Shown: in pieces, positions 21,856 through 31,200 of the stretch
Layout: every line of letters begins with the position of its first letter
Numbering within the stretch: position 1 is the first letter of the stretch
NCBI GenBank assembly: GCA_031772625.1
Contig: CM062817.1
Coordinates: forward strand, 890,492,184-890,556,183
DNA from: Pinus tabuliformis
Lineage: Eukaryota; Streptophyta; Pinopsida; Pinales; Pinaceae
Reading direction: 5' to 3'
Length of the DNA: 64,000 nucleotides
The notes under the pieces: generated by a model
Database searches by the model: none
What the model was told of the DNA's origin: nothing
What the model saw: only the letters and a program-made list of their open reading frames with translations
Translations under genes and position numbers: made by a program

Positions 21856-22477
21856 TTTACCAAATTTGATTATAGAATGAAAGATACTTACTTGACAAGT
21901 GAAGATGAAATCTTCAACTTGATCTCTTTGATAGTGGTTGAAGAAGATGTATTAATGCTCCTTTTGGATGATCTTCTTCCAACTGAAAAACCTTTCTTCA
22001 ACAAAGGAGATTGCGTTATAGGTTTTTAAGATGATGATAATGCATTTTTGCCTCCAAGATACTTCGACTTCTTTTGTAGTGCAGATCAGAAATGCTTCTA
22101 GGATTTTGAGTTTCTCCAAGATGATGTGATCTTCGACTTTAAAGTACTTCGAGCTACCTTGCTTTGTAGATAACTTGATGAGGGTCTTTGTGGTCTTTTG
22201 ATGATGACTATAGGATCCAACACTTTTGCTGGAGTATACTTCTAGCTGCTTTGATGTGTAGATCTATTTGCCTTGAGTAGGAATAAGGCTTTGGCCTTGA
22301 TTGATAATCCCAAGACTTCTTCTGAAGTAAACCTTCTTCTATGATCTAGGGTTTGATTCTCCAAAGTAGATCTCGACTTTACTTTGATATTCTTCAATCT
22401 TGCTTTGATGCCTTTCTTGAAATTCGATCCTTGAGTGTCTCTTGATTGCCTGCCCTTTTCTTGACTTTGACACCTTA
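21856..22477 (-). other. Untranslated leader of Q
   Basis: Between the gag start and the primer site. The + strand shows CTTCGA/GATCTT-rich text. The ORF at 22242-22490 (minus) overlaps the primer site and is not credible as a gene. Confidence 0.6.
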
Positions 22478-22489
22478 GCTCTGATACCA
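22478..22489 (-). other. Primer-binding site of Q
   Basis: The minus strand reads TGGTATCAGAGC immediately after the 5' LTR, a perfect match to the plant initiator-Met tRNA primer site. Confidence 0.96.
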
Positions 22490-23712
22490 TGTTGAGAAAT
22501 CTAGGGCATTAGCATTAGGTGATTTCTCTTTCATTAGTGACTGTTTGTGAATACTTTTTACTTCTTTAGATTATGATCTTCTTGTTAGATTATTAGTGTG
22601 CTTCTTCATCAAACAGTAACCAATGCATAAACATAAATAGACAAGAGACACAACATGTAGGCTACGAGCCAAGGCCAAAACCTCTCACTCTTTGAGAGGA
22701 AAACCCGCACAAATTTTTCTTATAGAGATTCCAATTGACGAATACCAAGATCAAGACCCTTGACCTAATATCCACTCCAAGCCCAAGACACAAGACCTCT
22801 TGACAGTCATTCTTCTTTTCCACTTCGACCTTCTTCATAGCATAAACTGAGATCATCTCTTCTCATGACAATGAACTGTCATGTGATCAAAGATAGCTCC
22901 GAATCCTTGTGACTTCTTCCTAGCAGAGATCCGAACTTCATGTAATGACTTGATCTAAACTAGTCACTGTGATCCGAATTCAGGGATACATCCTCTATTC
23001 TGTGATCTGAGTTATGAGAGAGATCCGAGATTCTCTTCAACCCTTACACTTCGTTGCTCCCTTATCATTTTACTTGCTGTCCCTTTGTATTCATAACTAG
23101 ACATCCAAACTTGTCACATTATCACTGTCCATGTGATCTGAATCTTAGAAGGATCTGAATTCCCTTTTTCTCCCACAGAATTGTAGCCTTCGAACTGTAG
23201 CCTTTAAACTGAAGACTTCACCAAGATATCTATTCGAATTGGAGGTGATCTGAACCTCCTTTTCCGTCACTTCTTCACTGAAATCTCAGACATGCGAAAT
23301 TCTGTACTATACACTAATGCGAAGTGCCTACCCACATATATATAGTGATTCGTCCTATATAATAAGCCGATGTTAGCATCCAAATGGGTGTCTCCTTGAG
23401 TGAGCCGACATGAGCCATTACTTCATCTTGCAGGCCGACATGAAGAGAAGGACTTGTGCTTGACGTTGGAGGGCTTTATAGACTTCTATACATTTGACCT
23501 ATGCTCAAGAAGAGCTCTTCATACATGACATTGACTCTTTGACTTTAAAGACAAATCCTAAGGCTCTCAATGGGAGCCATCTATATAAAACTCTTGCTCA
23601 TGAAACCTATGAAGCAACCATAATAATAAATTCATATTTCTTCTTTTCATCATTTACAAAATAACAATTACAATGTCATTATGAAGACTGAACCTAGTTA
23701 CATTTTACAACA
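22490..23712 (-). repeat. 5' LTR of Q
   Basis: 1223 bp, TGTTGTAAAATG at its start and TTTCTCAACA at its end on the minus strand. It is uninterrupted and therefore shows the empty target site for the hAT-like insertion in the other LTR. Confidence 0.95.
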
Positions 23713-23717
23713 GGAGT

Positions 23718-23830
23718 GAGTTGAAAGCATGCTTGGAACAGCATGACTATGACTGTATATTATCATTTATGAGTGCAACAAGAAGACAATGCGATAGAGA
23801 AAAACAATTTACTAAAGGAAGATGAAAGGT
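23718..23830 (+). pseudogene. Right half of the open frame split by Q
   Basis: Continues in frame from 11225 as SELKACLEQHDYDCILSFMS and ends at the TGA at 23825-23827. The two halves together keep one frame over about 60 codons after removing Q and one copy of GGAGT. It shows no domain I recognise. Confidence 0.4.
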
Positions 23831-24146
23831 CACAATAGAAGATGAAGTTGAAGAGTAAGAGAGGCATATGGAGAGCCAAAGAGATCTTGAGGAGTCAACA
23901 ATGAGAGTAATGGGAGGATAGGCAGGTTAACTAATCTAGTCTGGGAGTTAGCCAACTGAGTTAGCGATTCATAGCTATGTCAGAATAGAGAGGAAGAATT
24001 ATTGAGTCAGCCAAAAGCCATGTAGGGAGGAGCGAGTTAAAAGCTCTGATTGTATTTGTAAATACTAAATATGTTTTCTGACCATTAATACAAGGTTAAA
24101 TCATTTCTCCATGAATTCTGTCAATGTGATGGAGTGCACCTTTTAT

Positions 24147-24215
24147 GGTGTCAGTGCTCTTTGTATGACCGTAAATTGCAACTCTTTACATGACAAAGGT
24201 GAGCACTGGGACACC
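24147..24215. repeat. Imperfect inverted repeat (hairpin)
   Basis: The left arm GGTGTCAGTGCTCTTTGT (24147-24164) pairs with the right arm ACAAAGGTGAGCACTGGGACACC (positions 24193-24215) apart from small bulges. The loop is about 28 bp. No flanking duplication was seen. Confidence 0.7.
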
Positions 24216-25170
24216 ATGCCCTCAATTGCATCACAGTTCCGTGCAAATCTCTTAACATAGATAAATAAAAATATCAGAATTATAGAAATTTTATCCATAT
24301 ACAATGCACTGTAATTGGTCCTTCCCAGTTGAGATGGAGATAACTATTATCTCTTAACAATTATCAATAATACTCTAATGGACCACTTCAATAAATGTTA
24401 CTCCTCCCCTAACCATTGTTTGGATAGAAAGTGTGTTCAAAAAACAAAGAAACTGATATAATATTCTATGAAAGCAAGTAAAGGCAATGGACGAGTTTCA
24501 TAGATTTGTTTACTAGCTATGCTTCAGTGTATGTATCTTGTATGGTTTGCCCGTTCAGCCTGGTTCATTGAGACAGTCTTTTGCGACAGATGTTGGTTCA
24601 TGTGAGTGATTGAACAGGTGCTAATGTCGAAACGTGACACAATATGGTTTCTCCTGGTGATGCAAATTTGGGAGTAAACACAAAAATTCAGTTTCACAGG
24701 AGCTACCTAAGCATTGAAGATACATAACTAGAGAAAATCCATTATATGTGATCTTCCTACACTTTCTGTTATCATCACATGCTATTTAGTATGAGGAGAT
24801 TTGAGAGGAATCCAAGAGAAATCTGTGCTCTGCTGATAGTTTAGGAAGTGGATCAATTATAATCATTCTGTTATGACTGTCTTCATACTGAGGCGAAGAA
24901 GGCCATTGCAGCACTTACGGTAATGTTAAGATTGGGACGTTAATTTGGTTTGGAAGATTTCACCTTGTTTTGGCAGTATTGAAGATGTGGTGGATATGTG
25001 CATGTAGTTGGTGATCTCTGGAGTCTACTGAAAAGAGTGAAGATGGAGAGCATCTTGGTTCATCTTACTTATATTTACATTTGCATTGCTATTCTATAAG
25101 CAGCTTAATTTGGGTACTATAGGATGCAAAGTAACAAAAATGAAATTGTTTTATTGTCTTTATAGTAAAA

Positions 25171-25545
25171 GTGAATTTTGAAAAGCCAGAAATAGCTACG
25201 CTACTTTTCCTGAAATTTTGAAGTGTACCTTCTGGGAGGGCATCAGTGGTGCATTTTTCTTTATGCTGATAGTTTGTGCATTTGAACAATAAAAGGAAAA
25301 ACATAGCTAGTTAAGTTTTTGATTCTTCTAGTCAAGTCGTTGATTTTACTGTCATTACCATGAACGTGAAGTTTGAAAAAGCCAGAAATAGCTATGATGC
25401 TGTTTCTTGTATTTTTTTTTTTTTGGTGCAGTGTATCTTCTGGGAGGGCATCAGTGGTGCATTTTTCTTTATGCTGATACATTGTGCATTTGAACAATAA
25501 AAGTAAAAACATAGCTAGTTAAGTCTTTGATTCTTCTAGTACTAG
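25171..25545. repeat. Imperfect tandem duplication, period about 195 bp
   Basis: Copy 1 (25171-25335) and copy 2 (25366-25545) share long blocks such as CTTCTGGGAGGGCATCAGTG and CATTTGAACAATAAAA. Copy 2 carries an extra run of T. The ORFs on the minus strand here (25089-25304, 25261-25512) are duplicated only because the DNA is. Confidence 0.88.
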
Positions 25546-26430
25546 ATAGCAAGATTGTCAACTTTGAGAGTGCCTCTGAATTTACATCTTTTGTTAAAAA
25601 ATGATCTGACAGACAGGTGAGAGACATCAATATCCGATTGCCACCATGGAAATGGTGAACTCTGGAGTTTCTGCCATTGGACTTTTCTGCATTCTTGTGT
25701 TTTTCCCTGCTGGAAGTAGCTTTTTGCTCCTAAATGTTATGCCCGTCTCTGATTGTCTTTTCTTTATCCTCAATTCATCTCTCTTTTGTTTTGCCTGAAG
25801 TCTTGTGGGTTGCTTTTGGCTTAATGCAAGCCTTCCATTCGTAAAGCTTGTTTACTGCTATGTTGCGAGGAGATGTCTCTTGTATCTACCCCTCCAGATT
25901 CATGTAAAAGTCATTGGATGATCAACAATAGTCATATTGCTGGATGCAACATGATTTTTTTGAAGTTTCATTTTTATACTGGTAAGTAAGGATGGGTTCT
26001 GCAAGAGATTGCACCCATTGCAAAGTGCTTGCATGCATTGTCACAGAATGTTGAAGTAGATTGAAAAGATTTTAGAGACCTTTTTTTTCTGTTTTTTTGG
26101 GCTGTGTATGTTATGGAGTCTAGTTGCACTTGATTGGGCTGTAGCAATACATGCTGACGTCTGTCAAATACATTTAGACGTCTGCTCTACCATATTCATA
26201 TTAAATCACTAACCATATTGTTATAGGTGTAACTGTATCATATCACATTCTAATTTGTTTTGAAGTGCAAAGCAATTGTTTATCTGACTTTGTTAGTAAG
26301 TCATTATTTCATGATTTGATTTGCATCTTCAATATTGTGTTTTTACTTTATTCTTAAATTTGTTTTGGAAGTGATGTGTTTTTATATCTTAAGAGGCTAT
26401 TTGCACTAACTGTTTGTATTACTCTCTTAG

Positions 26431-27117
26431 CAGTTGCTGCGAGGACTAAAGTATCTGCATTCTGCCAATGTGTTGCATAGAGATTTGAAGCCAAGTAATC
26501 TATTATTGAATGCCAATTGTGACCTTAAGATATGTGATTTTGGCTTAGCTCGAACAAACTGTGAGAAAGGACAGTTCATGACTGAATATGTTGTCACACG
26601 ATGGTACAGGGCTCCTGAATTGCTTCTGTCCTGTGAGGAATATGGTACATCTATCGATATTTGGTCTGTAGGCTGTATATTTGCAGAGTTATTGGGACGA
26701 AAGCCCATATTCCCTGGTAAGGATTATATCAACCAACTTAAACTGATTGTCAATGTACTTGGCAGCCCAGATGAAGATGATCTAGAATTTATCGAGAGCC
26801 AGAAGGCCCGCTCCTACATAAAATCACTTCCTGTTACTTCCCATGCTTCTCTACAACGTTTATATCCTCGAGCAAATCCTTCTGCCATCAGCCTACTAGA
26901 CAAGATGCTAGCTTTTGATCCTCGCAAAAGAATCACTGTTACAGAGGCTCTTGAGCACCATTACTTTTCTGGACTTCATGATCCAAGCCTAGAGCTTTCT
27001 GCAACAGCACCCTTTGATTTGGACATGCCTGAGGAAGAACTGAAAGAAGAAGAATTGAAGGAGATGTTCTGGAACGAAATGCTACATTATCATCCAGAAG
27101 CTGCAAATACATCATAG
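26431..27117 (+). CDS. Group-C MAP kinase, terminal exon
   Basis: 228 codons, open to the TAG at 27115. The exon starts after TTAG at 26430 with [10 protein letters not shown]. Numbering from that Gln: catalytic HRDLKPSN at 16-23, DFG at 36-38, activation-loop TEY at 51-53, [10 protein letters not shown] to 63, MAPK insert [11 protein letters not shown] after FPG, and the C-terminal motif EMLHYHPEA. The text [20 protein letters not shown] and [20 protein letters not shown] fits plant group C (Arabidopsis MPK1/2/7/14 type), in which I recall a two-exon gene split just before LLRGLKY. In that family a MAPKK phosphorylates T and Y and the kinase phosphorylates Ser/Thr-Pro sites. The N-lobe exon is not in the window upstream as far as I can see. 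No stop or frameshift; probably functional if exon 1 exists upstream. Confidence 0.93.
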   Translation, partial: QLLRGLKYLHSANVLHRDLKPSNLLLNANCDLKICDFGLARTNCEKGQFMTEYVVTRWYRAPELLLSCEEYGTSIDIWSVGCIFAELLGRKPIFPGKDYINQLKLIVNVLGSPDEDDLEFIESQKARSYIKSLPVTSHASLQRLYPRANPSAISLLDKMLAFDPRKRITVTEALEHHYFSGLHDPSLELSATAPFDLDMPEEELKEEELKEMFWNEMLHYHPEAANTS

Positions 27118-27505
27118 ATAGGTGTAAAAATGTCCATTGTCTTGTGTTGGATGACTTCATGGAGGAGAAGATGAGACAGAAAGATGGCCTGGCTTTGAAT
27201 TATATCTTGAAGTGGGGCGAGAAGTTTTGTTCAATATTGTACATGTATACAATTTCAATTTGTGTTTTCTCTCTGGAAATTTTCTGAGAATTGCGGACTT
27301 TTATTTTCAATGCTCTGAAAGTATGAAGAGAGAGTGAGTCTTTTATAACAGGTTATTTCATTGTAAGAAAGCACACTTATTTATGTGTAATTTATTCATC
27401 ATATTCCCATTGTAAATAAGATGGACTGCTAGTTGTCTAAATCAATAATATACTCTTTGATACGCAAAATTCAGACCTGAATTTCAAATTTCCTTGCAAA
27501 TTTAA
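27118..27505 (+). other. 3' UTR and downstream flank of the kinase exon
   Basis: T-rich text after the stop (for example TATATCTTGAAGTGGGGCGAG) without ORF. No perfect AATAAA is seen; variants such as AATAAG (about 27415) are present. The transcript end cannot be fixed. Confidence 0.5.
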
Positions 27506-27673
27506 GAAGTCAGCAATCAATTTTCTACGAATGCTTTAGTATTTTCAAATCTTGCTGAAACGGTTTTATATTTAAATGCTCAACTTTATCAAAAGAGGTA
27601 CGATCTTACTTATCAAATTACAGAGTCTATCTATGCTAAGAAAAGTATTGGAGATGATAGATTAGTCCATTTC
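27506..27673 (+). pseudogene. Left half of an unrecognised ORF split by element I
   Basis: 56 open codons from the TAA at 27503 to the insertion point (for example LVFSNLAETVLYLNAQLYQK). It continues in the same frame at 31036 when the retroelement and one copy of its duplication ATTTC are removed. I do not recognise the protein. Confidence 0.5.
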
Positions 27674-27887
27674 TGAAGTAAAAAAACTTCTGATACGCAG
27701 AAAATATGTATAAATATTTTATTAAAAGATGAAATTACAGATGATGATATTACAATTGCGGGTGCCTGGCTTATATATCGCCATGGACACCTTTTGGGGA
27801 AAGGGCATGATTTTATGATCGTGCCCTTTCATCTAATTTAACTGAAAATTAAATAATAACCTAATTTAACTAATTTTTTACATAACA
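27674..27887 (-). repeat. 3' LTR of I
   Basis: Starts TGTTATGTAAAAAATTAG and ends TTTACTTCA on the minus strand. It differs from the other LTR at about five bases and one indel. Confidence 0.95.
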
Positions 27888-28447
27888 TTGCCTTCCTCTC
27901 GAAAGAATGCTTTGTCCTCAAAGCATACGCAATGACGGATGTTGTTGACAAAATGCTTCATTCTCCCAAGAAGCGTCTTCTTCGGTAAGTCCTTCCACTT
28001 GATTATATATTCCAAGATGATCAAGGTCCCACACTTTAAAAGGTCTTGGATTAATCTCTCAATTTCCGTTTTTTGGTGATGTGAATATCGGTATGGCTTG
28101 ACGTTGACGGGGTCTGATCTTGCCTTGACTTCTATTGTATGCTCAATTTCTCTATTAGGTGGCATCTTCATAGGTAGGTCTTGAAATACTTTTTCATGCT
28201 TCCGAATCAGATCTTGTATCTCTGGTGACTCTTCTCTGGTCATATTTGCAGATAACATTTCTAATTGGTGACATTGTATTGCATAAGCAGGTGCTCTTCT
28301 TCGACTCAGCTTCATCATCTGAGATGATGATACAACTTGATTTTCTGGTGCTTGGAATCCGTGTAGCTTGTACTTCTGACCTCCCCATTTGAATTTTATA
28401 AATTGTACTTGATGGTTGGCGGCATAAGTACCTAAAGTTCGTAACCA
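27878..28447 (-). pseudogene. Fusion of RT N-terminus to chromodomain end
   Basis: The open frame continues from the protease across one TAG (28446-28448, where the family motif LGIQWL has Gln). It reads HEKVFQDLPMKMPPNREIEH and PVNVKPYRYSHHQKTEIERL, the standard gypsy RT entry, to DLLKCGTL. It then jumps directly into EYIIKWKDLPKK and CFEDKAFFREEGNVM, which is the tail of a chromodomain plus the common gypsy polyprotein end. The junction lies near 28012. RT palm, RNase H and integrase are missing, but the frame stays open across the deletion. Confidence 0.9.
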
Positions 28448-29026
28448 TTAGATACCTAAGACTACATCTACTCCTCCTAACGGTACTGTGAAGAATGGAG
28501 AATCTAGATTAAAGTCTTGAATCTGCAAATTGACCTTAAGGCATTTCCATACATTTTCAATCTTCTTACCATTAGCTACCATCACTTTCATGTTTGGTAA
28601 GGGAAATGAAAAGATATTGAGTCTCTTTGCCACGGTTGCATCTAAAAAATTGTGTGTGCTTCCAGAGTCGATGAGAACCACTACGTTGTTCTTCTTTATG
28701 TGTCCTTTTAACTTTAAAGTCTGAGGTTGTGATATACCTGTCATAGCTGATAATGACACTTGTGGAATACTTCTGTCATCTAATTCTGGTGAGAATTCTG
28801 GGGCGTCTTCTGTGTCTTTTATGTCATAATCTTCACTGTTTGAATCATTGGTTGCTTCACAATTATATAGGTTCTTTGGTTCTTTTCCTTTAGCACATCT
28901 ATGTTTGGGGTCCCATTTCTCACCACAACGTTTACATTTACCCTCTTTTATCCTTTGCATTTCCACATTAGATTTTTCATCTTCACGACGGTGTGGTGGA
29001 ACATATCTTGTATTATTTGAGTCCAC
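28448..29026 (-). pseudogene. Gypsy gag C-terminus and aspartic protease of I
   Basis: Zinc knuckle of the gypsy type, CKRCGEKWDPKHRCAKG, an acidic spacer, then protease with the intact active site VVLIDSGSTHNFL and the flap/closing motif VVLGI. The last position runs into the TAG described in the neighbouring entry. The protease would mature the Gag-Pol polyprotein. Both ends of this segment are only formally open: it is continuous with the Gag frame upstream through frameshifts. Confidence 0.92.
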
Positions 29027-30036
29027 ATACTGGGGTATCCTTCGTCTTGCATAAGTTTTTTCCGCTTTTGACCAAAATATTGGTTCGGATTTCTTTTCGG
29101 CTGTTTTTGCTTTTCATCTTGCTACTTCTATAGATGTAATGTCATGCATCTCAAGTTCTGCTTGTAAATGGGTTTTGAGTCCCGAGATGTATCACTGAAT
29201 TAGACGAGACTCTGATAATCCAGGTACTCGTGTTACTAAGGTCTCCCATTCTTGAGTGTATTCGTCCACACTTCCTTTTTGTCGTAGTTTGATGAGTTTT
29301 GAAAAGAACTCTTCTTCCTTTACACCTTGGAATATTTTGAAGAATGCATCTTTAAATTTCCTCTAGCTAATGACATGTGTTGTCTTTTTCCACCACATAT
29401 ACCAGTTATATGCTTCTCCCTCCATTTTCATGGATGCATGTCTGAGCTTTTCGTCATCGTCAGCGATGTCATATATCTCAAAGTATTCTTCTGCTTTATT
29501 TATCCATGCAACATTGTTTTTTCGTTTCCATCGAATTTAGGCATCTCAACCTTTGCCCTGTTCTGGTATGTGGCTAATGGTTGAGCAAGAAAGGGGTGTT
29601 GATTAGTAAGGGTATCCCAAAGTTGCTTGTTTGTAAAGGCTGTGTTACTTGCTTCTTGGTGGGGTGTTGCTGATTTTCTTGGGGATTCAACCTTTTCATG
29701 AGAATCTGTTAACCTTGTTGAATCTGATGAGAGGTGTTTTTGATTCTCTTCACTTTCTTTTAATAGCTCTTCGGGTGTACAATTCGACTTTTTACACAGA
29801 AGTCTCAGCATTGTTAAGGCATCTCTGAGGTTTACTTCTGTTTGGACATGTTGACTTTCCATCTTTATCTCTATTTGATTTGTCGTATCTTGAAGATTTT
29901 TGATTTTGTCGGCTTGCTCCCCAAGCTTGATCTCGAATTCATTTAGTCTTTTATTGACCTCATTGTGGTTGCTATTTATCTTATGCTCTGCATCCAACAA
30001 TTTTTTTTGGAAATCCGCCATTGTCATTGTCGACAT
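29027..30036 (-). pseudogene. Gypsy gag of I
   Basis: From the ATG at 30036 (MSTMTMADFQKKLLDAEHK) the frame gives a long coiled-coil-like N-terminus, then MPKFDGNEKTM. A one-base loss in an A run near 29515 shifts the frame; the +1 frame continues with WINKAEEYFEIYDI, AYNWYMWWKK and FQGVKEEEFFSKLIKLRQKG, the Retrotrans_gag core of chromoviruses, with a few further stops. The ORF could start upstream at 30129, but the ATG at 30036 fits the usual start better. Confidence 0.9.
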
Positions 30037-30169
30037 TGAGCGGGTTTGCGGGGGCGTGTATTTATTTTCCAGCGAAAATATTTTTCCTCTTTTTTTTTTT
30101 TTTAAACAGCTAAAATAAATTTTATACATATAAATTTTAATTTATAAAATAAATTTAATTAATTAATTT

Positions 30170-30225
<56 letters not shown>

Positions 30226-30815
30226 CTTTTTAATTAATTAAAATGATTTTAATTAATTAAATTAACTTTATATATATATATAAAACTTATAACTAAATTA
30301 AATTATGTATTATATATATATATATATATATTTTTGATGTTATATATAAACAAACGTTATATATTTGATGTTATAAGTATATTATATTATATTTATTGTG
30401 GACCGTCATGTTAATTGAAAGTTTGATTTTTTTTTTTTTTTTGTGACGGATTACCGCAGACGTGGTCGGACGACAGTAAAAACTGGACAGCAGCAATTAC
30501 AGGCACGGCTGAATGAACCGAGGGTTTGACCTATCACAAAAACACCTTCGAGCAAATACACGGTTACACCGTCGACTCAACACAATGGAACCCACAGATA
30601 TCACTGCAGAGGGTTTGACTTTTGAATAGGGATTGATGGCCAGAGGTTTCGATGGATGATTGACGTTTGGCCGGTGCGAACTGCGTGAGTTTTTTTCAGG
30701 ATTGGCGGCTAGTTGATATGTTCTTTGGAGAGGGAGATGACAGCAGGGGGGTCAGCGGGTTTGAACAGACAGTCGGATCAACAAAACCCGAGGAACGAAC
30801 TTGCTCTGATACCAA
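30037..30815 (-). other. Leader of I with AT microsatellites and primer site
   Basis: Runs of (TA)n occur at about 30177-30225 and 30310-30331, with ATTAATTAA-type text between and a poly-T at 30428. Nearer the LTR the leader is mixed-sequence. The primer site TGGTATCAGAGC is on the minus strand at 30803-30814, one base inside the LTR. The ORF 30667-30855 on + crosses the LTR border and is chance. Confidence 0.85.
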
Positions 30816-31030
30816 TGAAGTAAAAAAACTTCTGATACGCAGAAAATATGTATAAATATTTTATTAAAAGATGAAAATTACAGATGATGATATTACAATT
30901 GCGGGTGCCTGGCTTATATATCACCATGGACACCCTTTGGGGAAAGGGCATGATCATATGATCGTGCCCTTTGATCTAATTTAACTGAAAATTAAATAAT
31001 AACCTAATTTAACTAATTTTTTACATAACA
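30816..31030 (-). repeat. 5' LTR of I
   Basis: 215 bp, pair of 27674-27887. Contains a nearly perfect 30-bp palindrome at about 30941-30970 (AAAGGGCA...TGCCCTTT), also present in the other LTR with a mismatch in the middle. Confidence 0.95.
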
Positions 31031-31035
31031 ATTTC

Positions 31036-31200
31036 CATTCTCTCGGAGAAATTAAAGATGCTTGGGCCAAAATAACTTTATCAAGGGGTTACTTAGCTTT
31101 TACAAAGTCCTCTTCCTTCTTTGTGATCAGAGATAGAACAAGGGGTTTTGAGCCTGTTGGTAAGTACTTTAGTAATAACCTTGTGAACCACGTTCCATAA
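31036..31200 (+). pseudogene. Right half of the unrecognised ORF split by element I
   Basis: 54 codons in frame with 27506-27673, for example LGEIKDAWAKITLSRGYLAF and RTRGFEPVGKYFSNNL, up to the TAA at 31198. The frame can be followed beyond with stops (for example RNGLEPIQVGG). The total is 110 codons. It looks like a real, decayed protein rather than random text, but I cannot name it. Confidence 0.5.

Larger units (their letters stand above)
11226..23712 (-). mobile_element. Gag-only copia derivative Q with nested insertions
   Basis: Minus-strand LTR element with a perfect 5-bp target duplication GGAGT (11221-11225 and 23713-23717). The 5' LTR is on the right (22490-23712), followed inward by a perfect initiator-Met primer site. 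The 3' LTR is on the left (11226-14225), preceded by a canonical polypurine tract. Removing two insertions (11358-13104 and 16514-21658, plus one copy of each target duplication) leaves about 5.6 kb with a decayed gag and no recognisable pol, so it is a non-autonomous element. All boundaries were found by matching the two LTRs and flanks by eye. Confidence 0.93.
23831..26430 (+). other. Non-repetitive DNA upstream of the kinase exon, probably intron
   Basis: No ORF of note. The T-rich text leads to a splice acceptor at 26430. It holds an imperfect inverted repeat (arms 24147-24164 and 24193-24215) and an imperfect tandem duplication (25171-25335 and 25366-25545). I searched for the first exon of a group-C MAP kinase (Gly-rich loop, VAIKKI) and did not find it here. 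Confidence 0.5.
27674..31030 (-). mobile_element. Internally deleted chromovirus (Ty3/gypsy) I
   Basis: 3357 bp with LTRs of 214-215 bp (about 97% identical by eye), perfect duplication ATTTC (27669-27673 and 31031-31035), perfect primer site, purine tract GAGAGGAAGGCAA at 27888-27900 (minus strand), gag, protease, the first part of RT and the end of a chromodomain. The rest of RT, RNase H and integrase are deleted. It is non-autonomous and fairly young. Confidence 0.95.

Noticed and set aside
26431..27117. Processed pseudogene of the MAP kinase
   Set aside because: The similarity starts exactly at a splice acceptor at the expected intron position, T-rich intron-like DNA precedes it, and the frame is intact.
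27506..31200. Endogenous viral element as identity of the split 110-codon ORF
   Set aside because: The text is protein-like but I see no family-specific motif, so I leave it unnamed.
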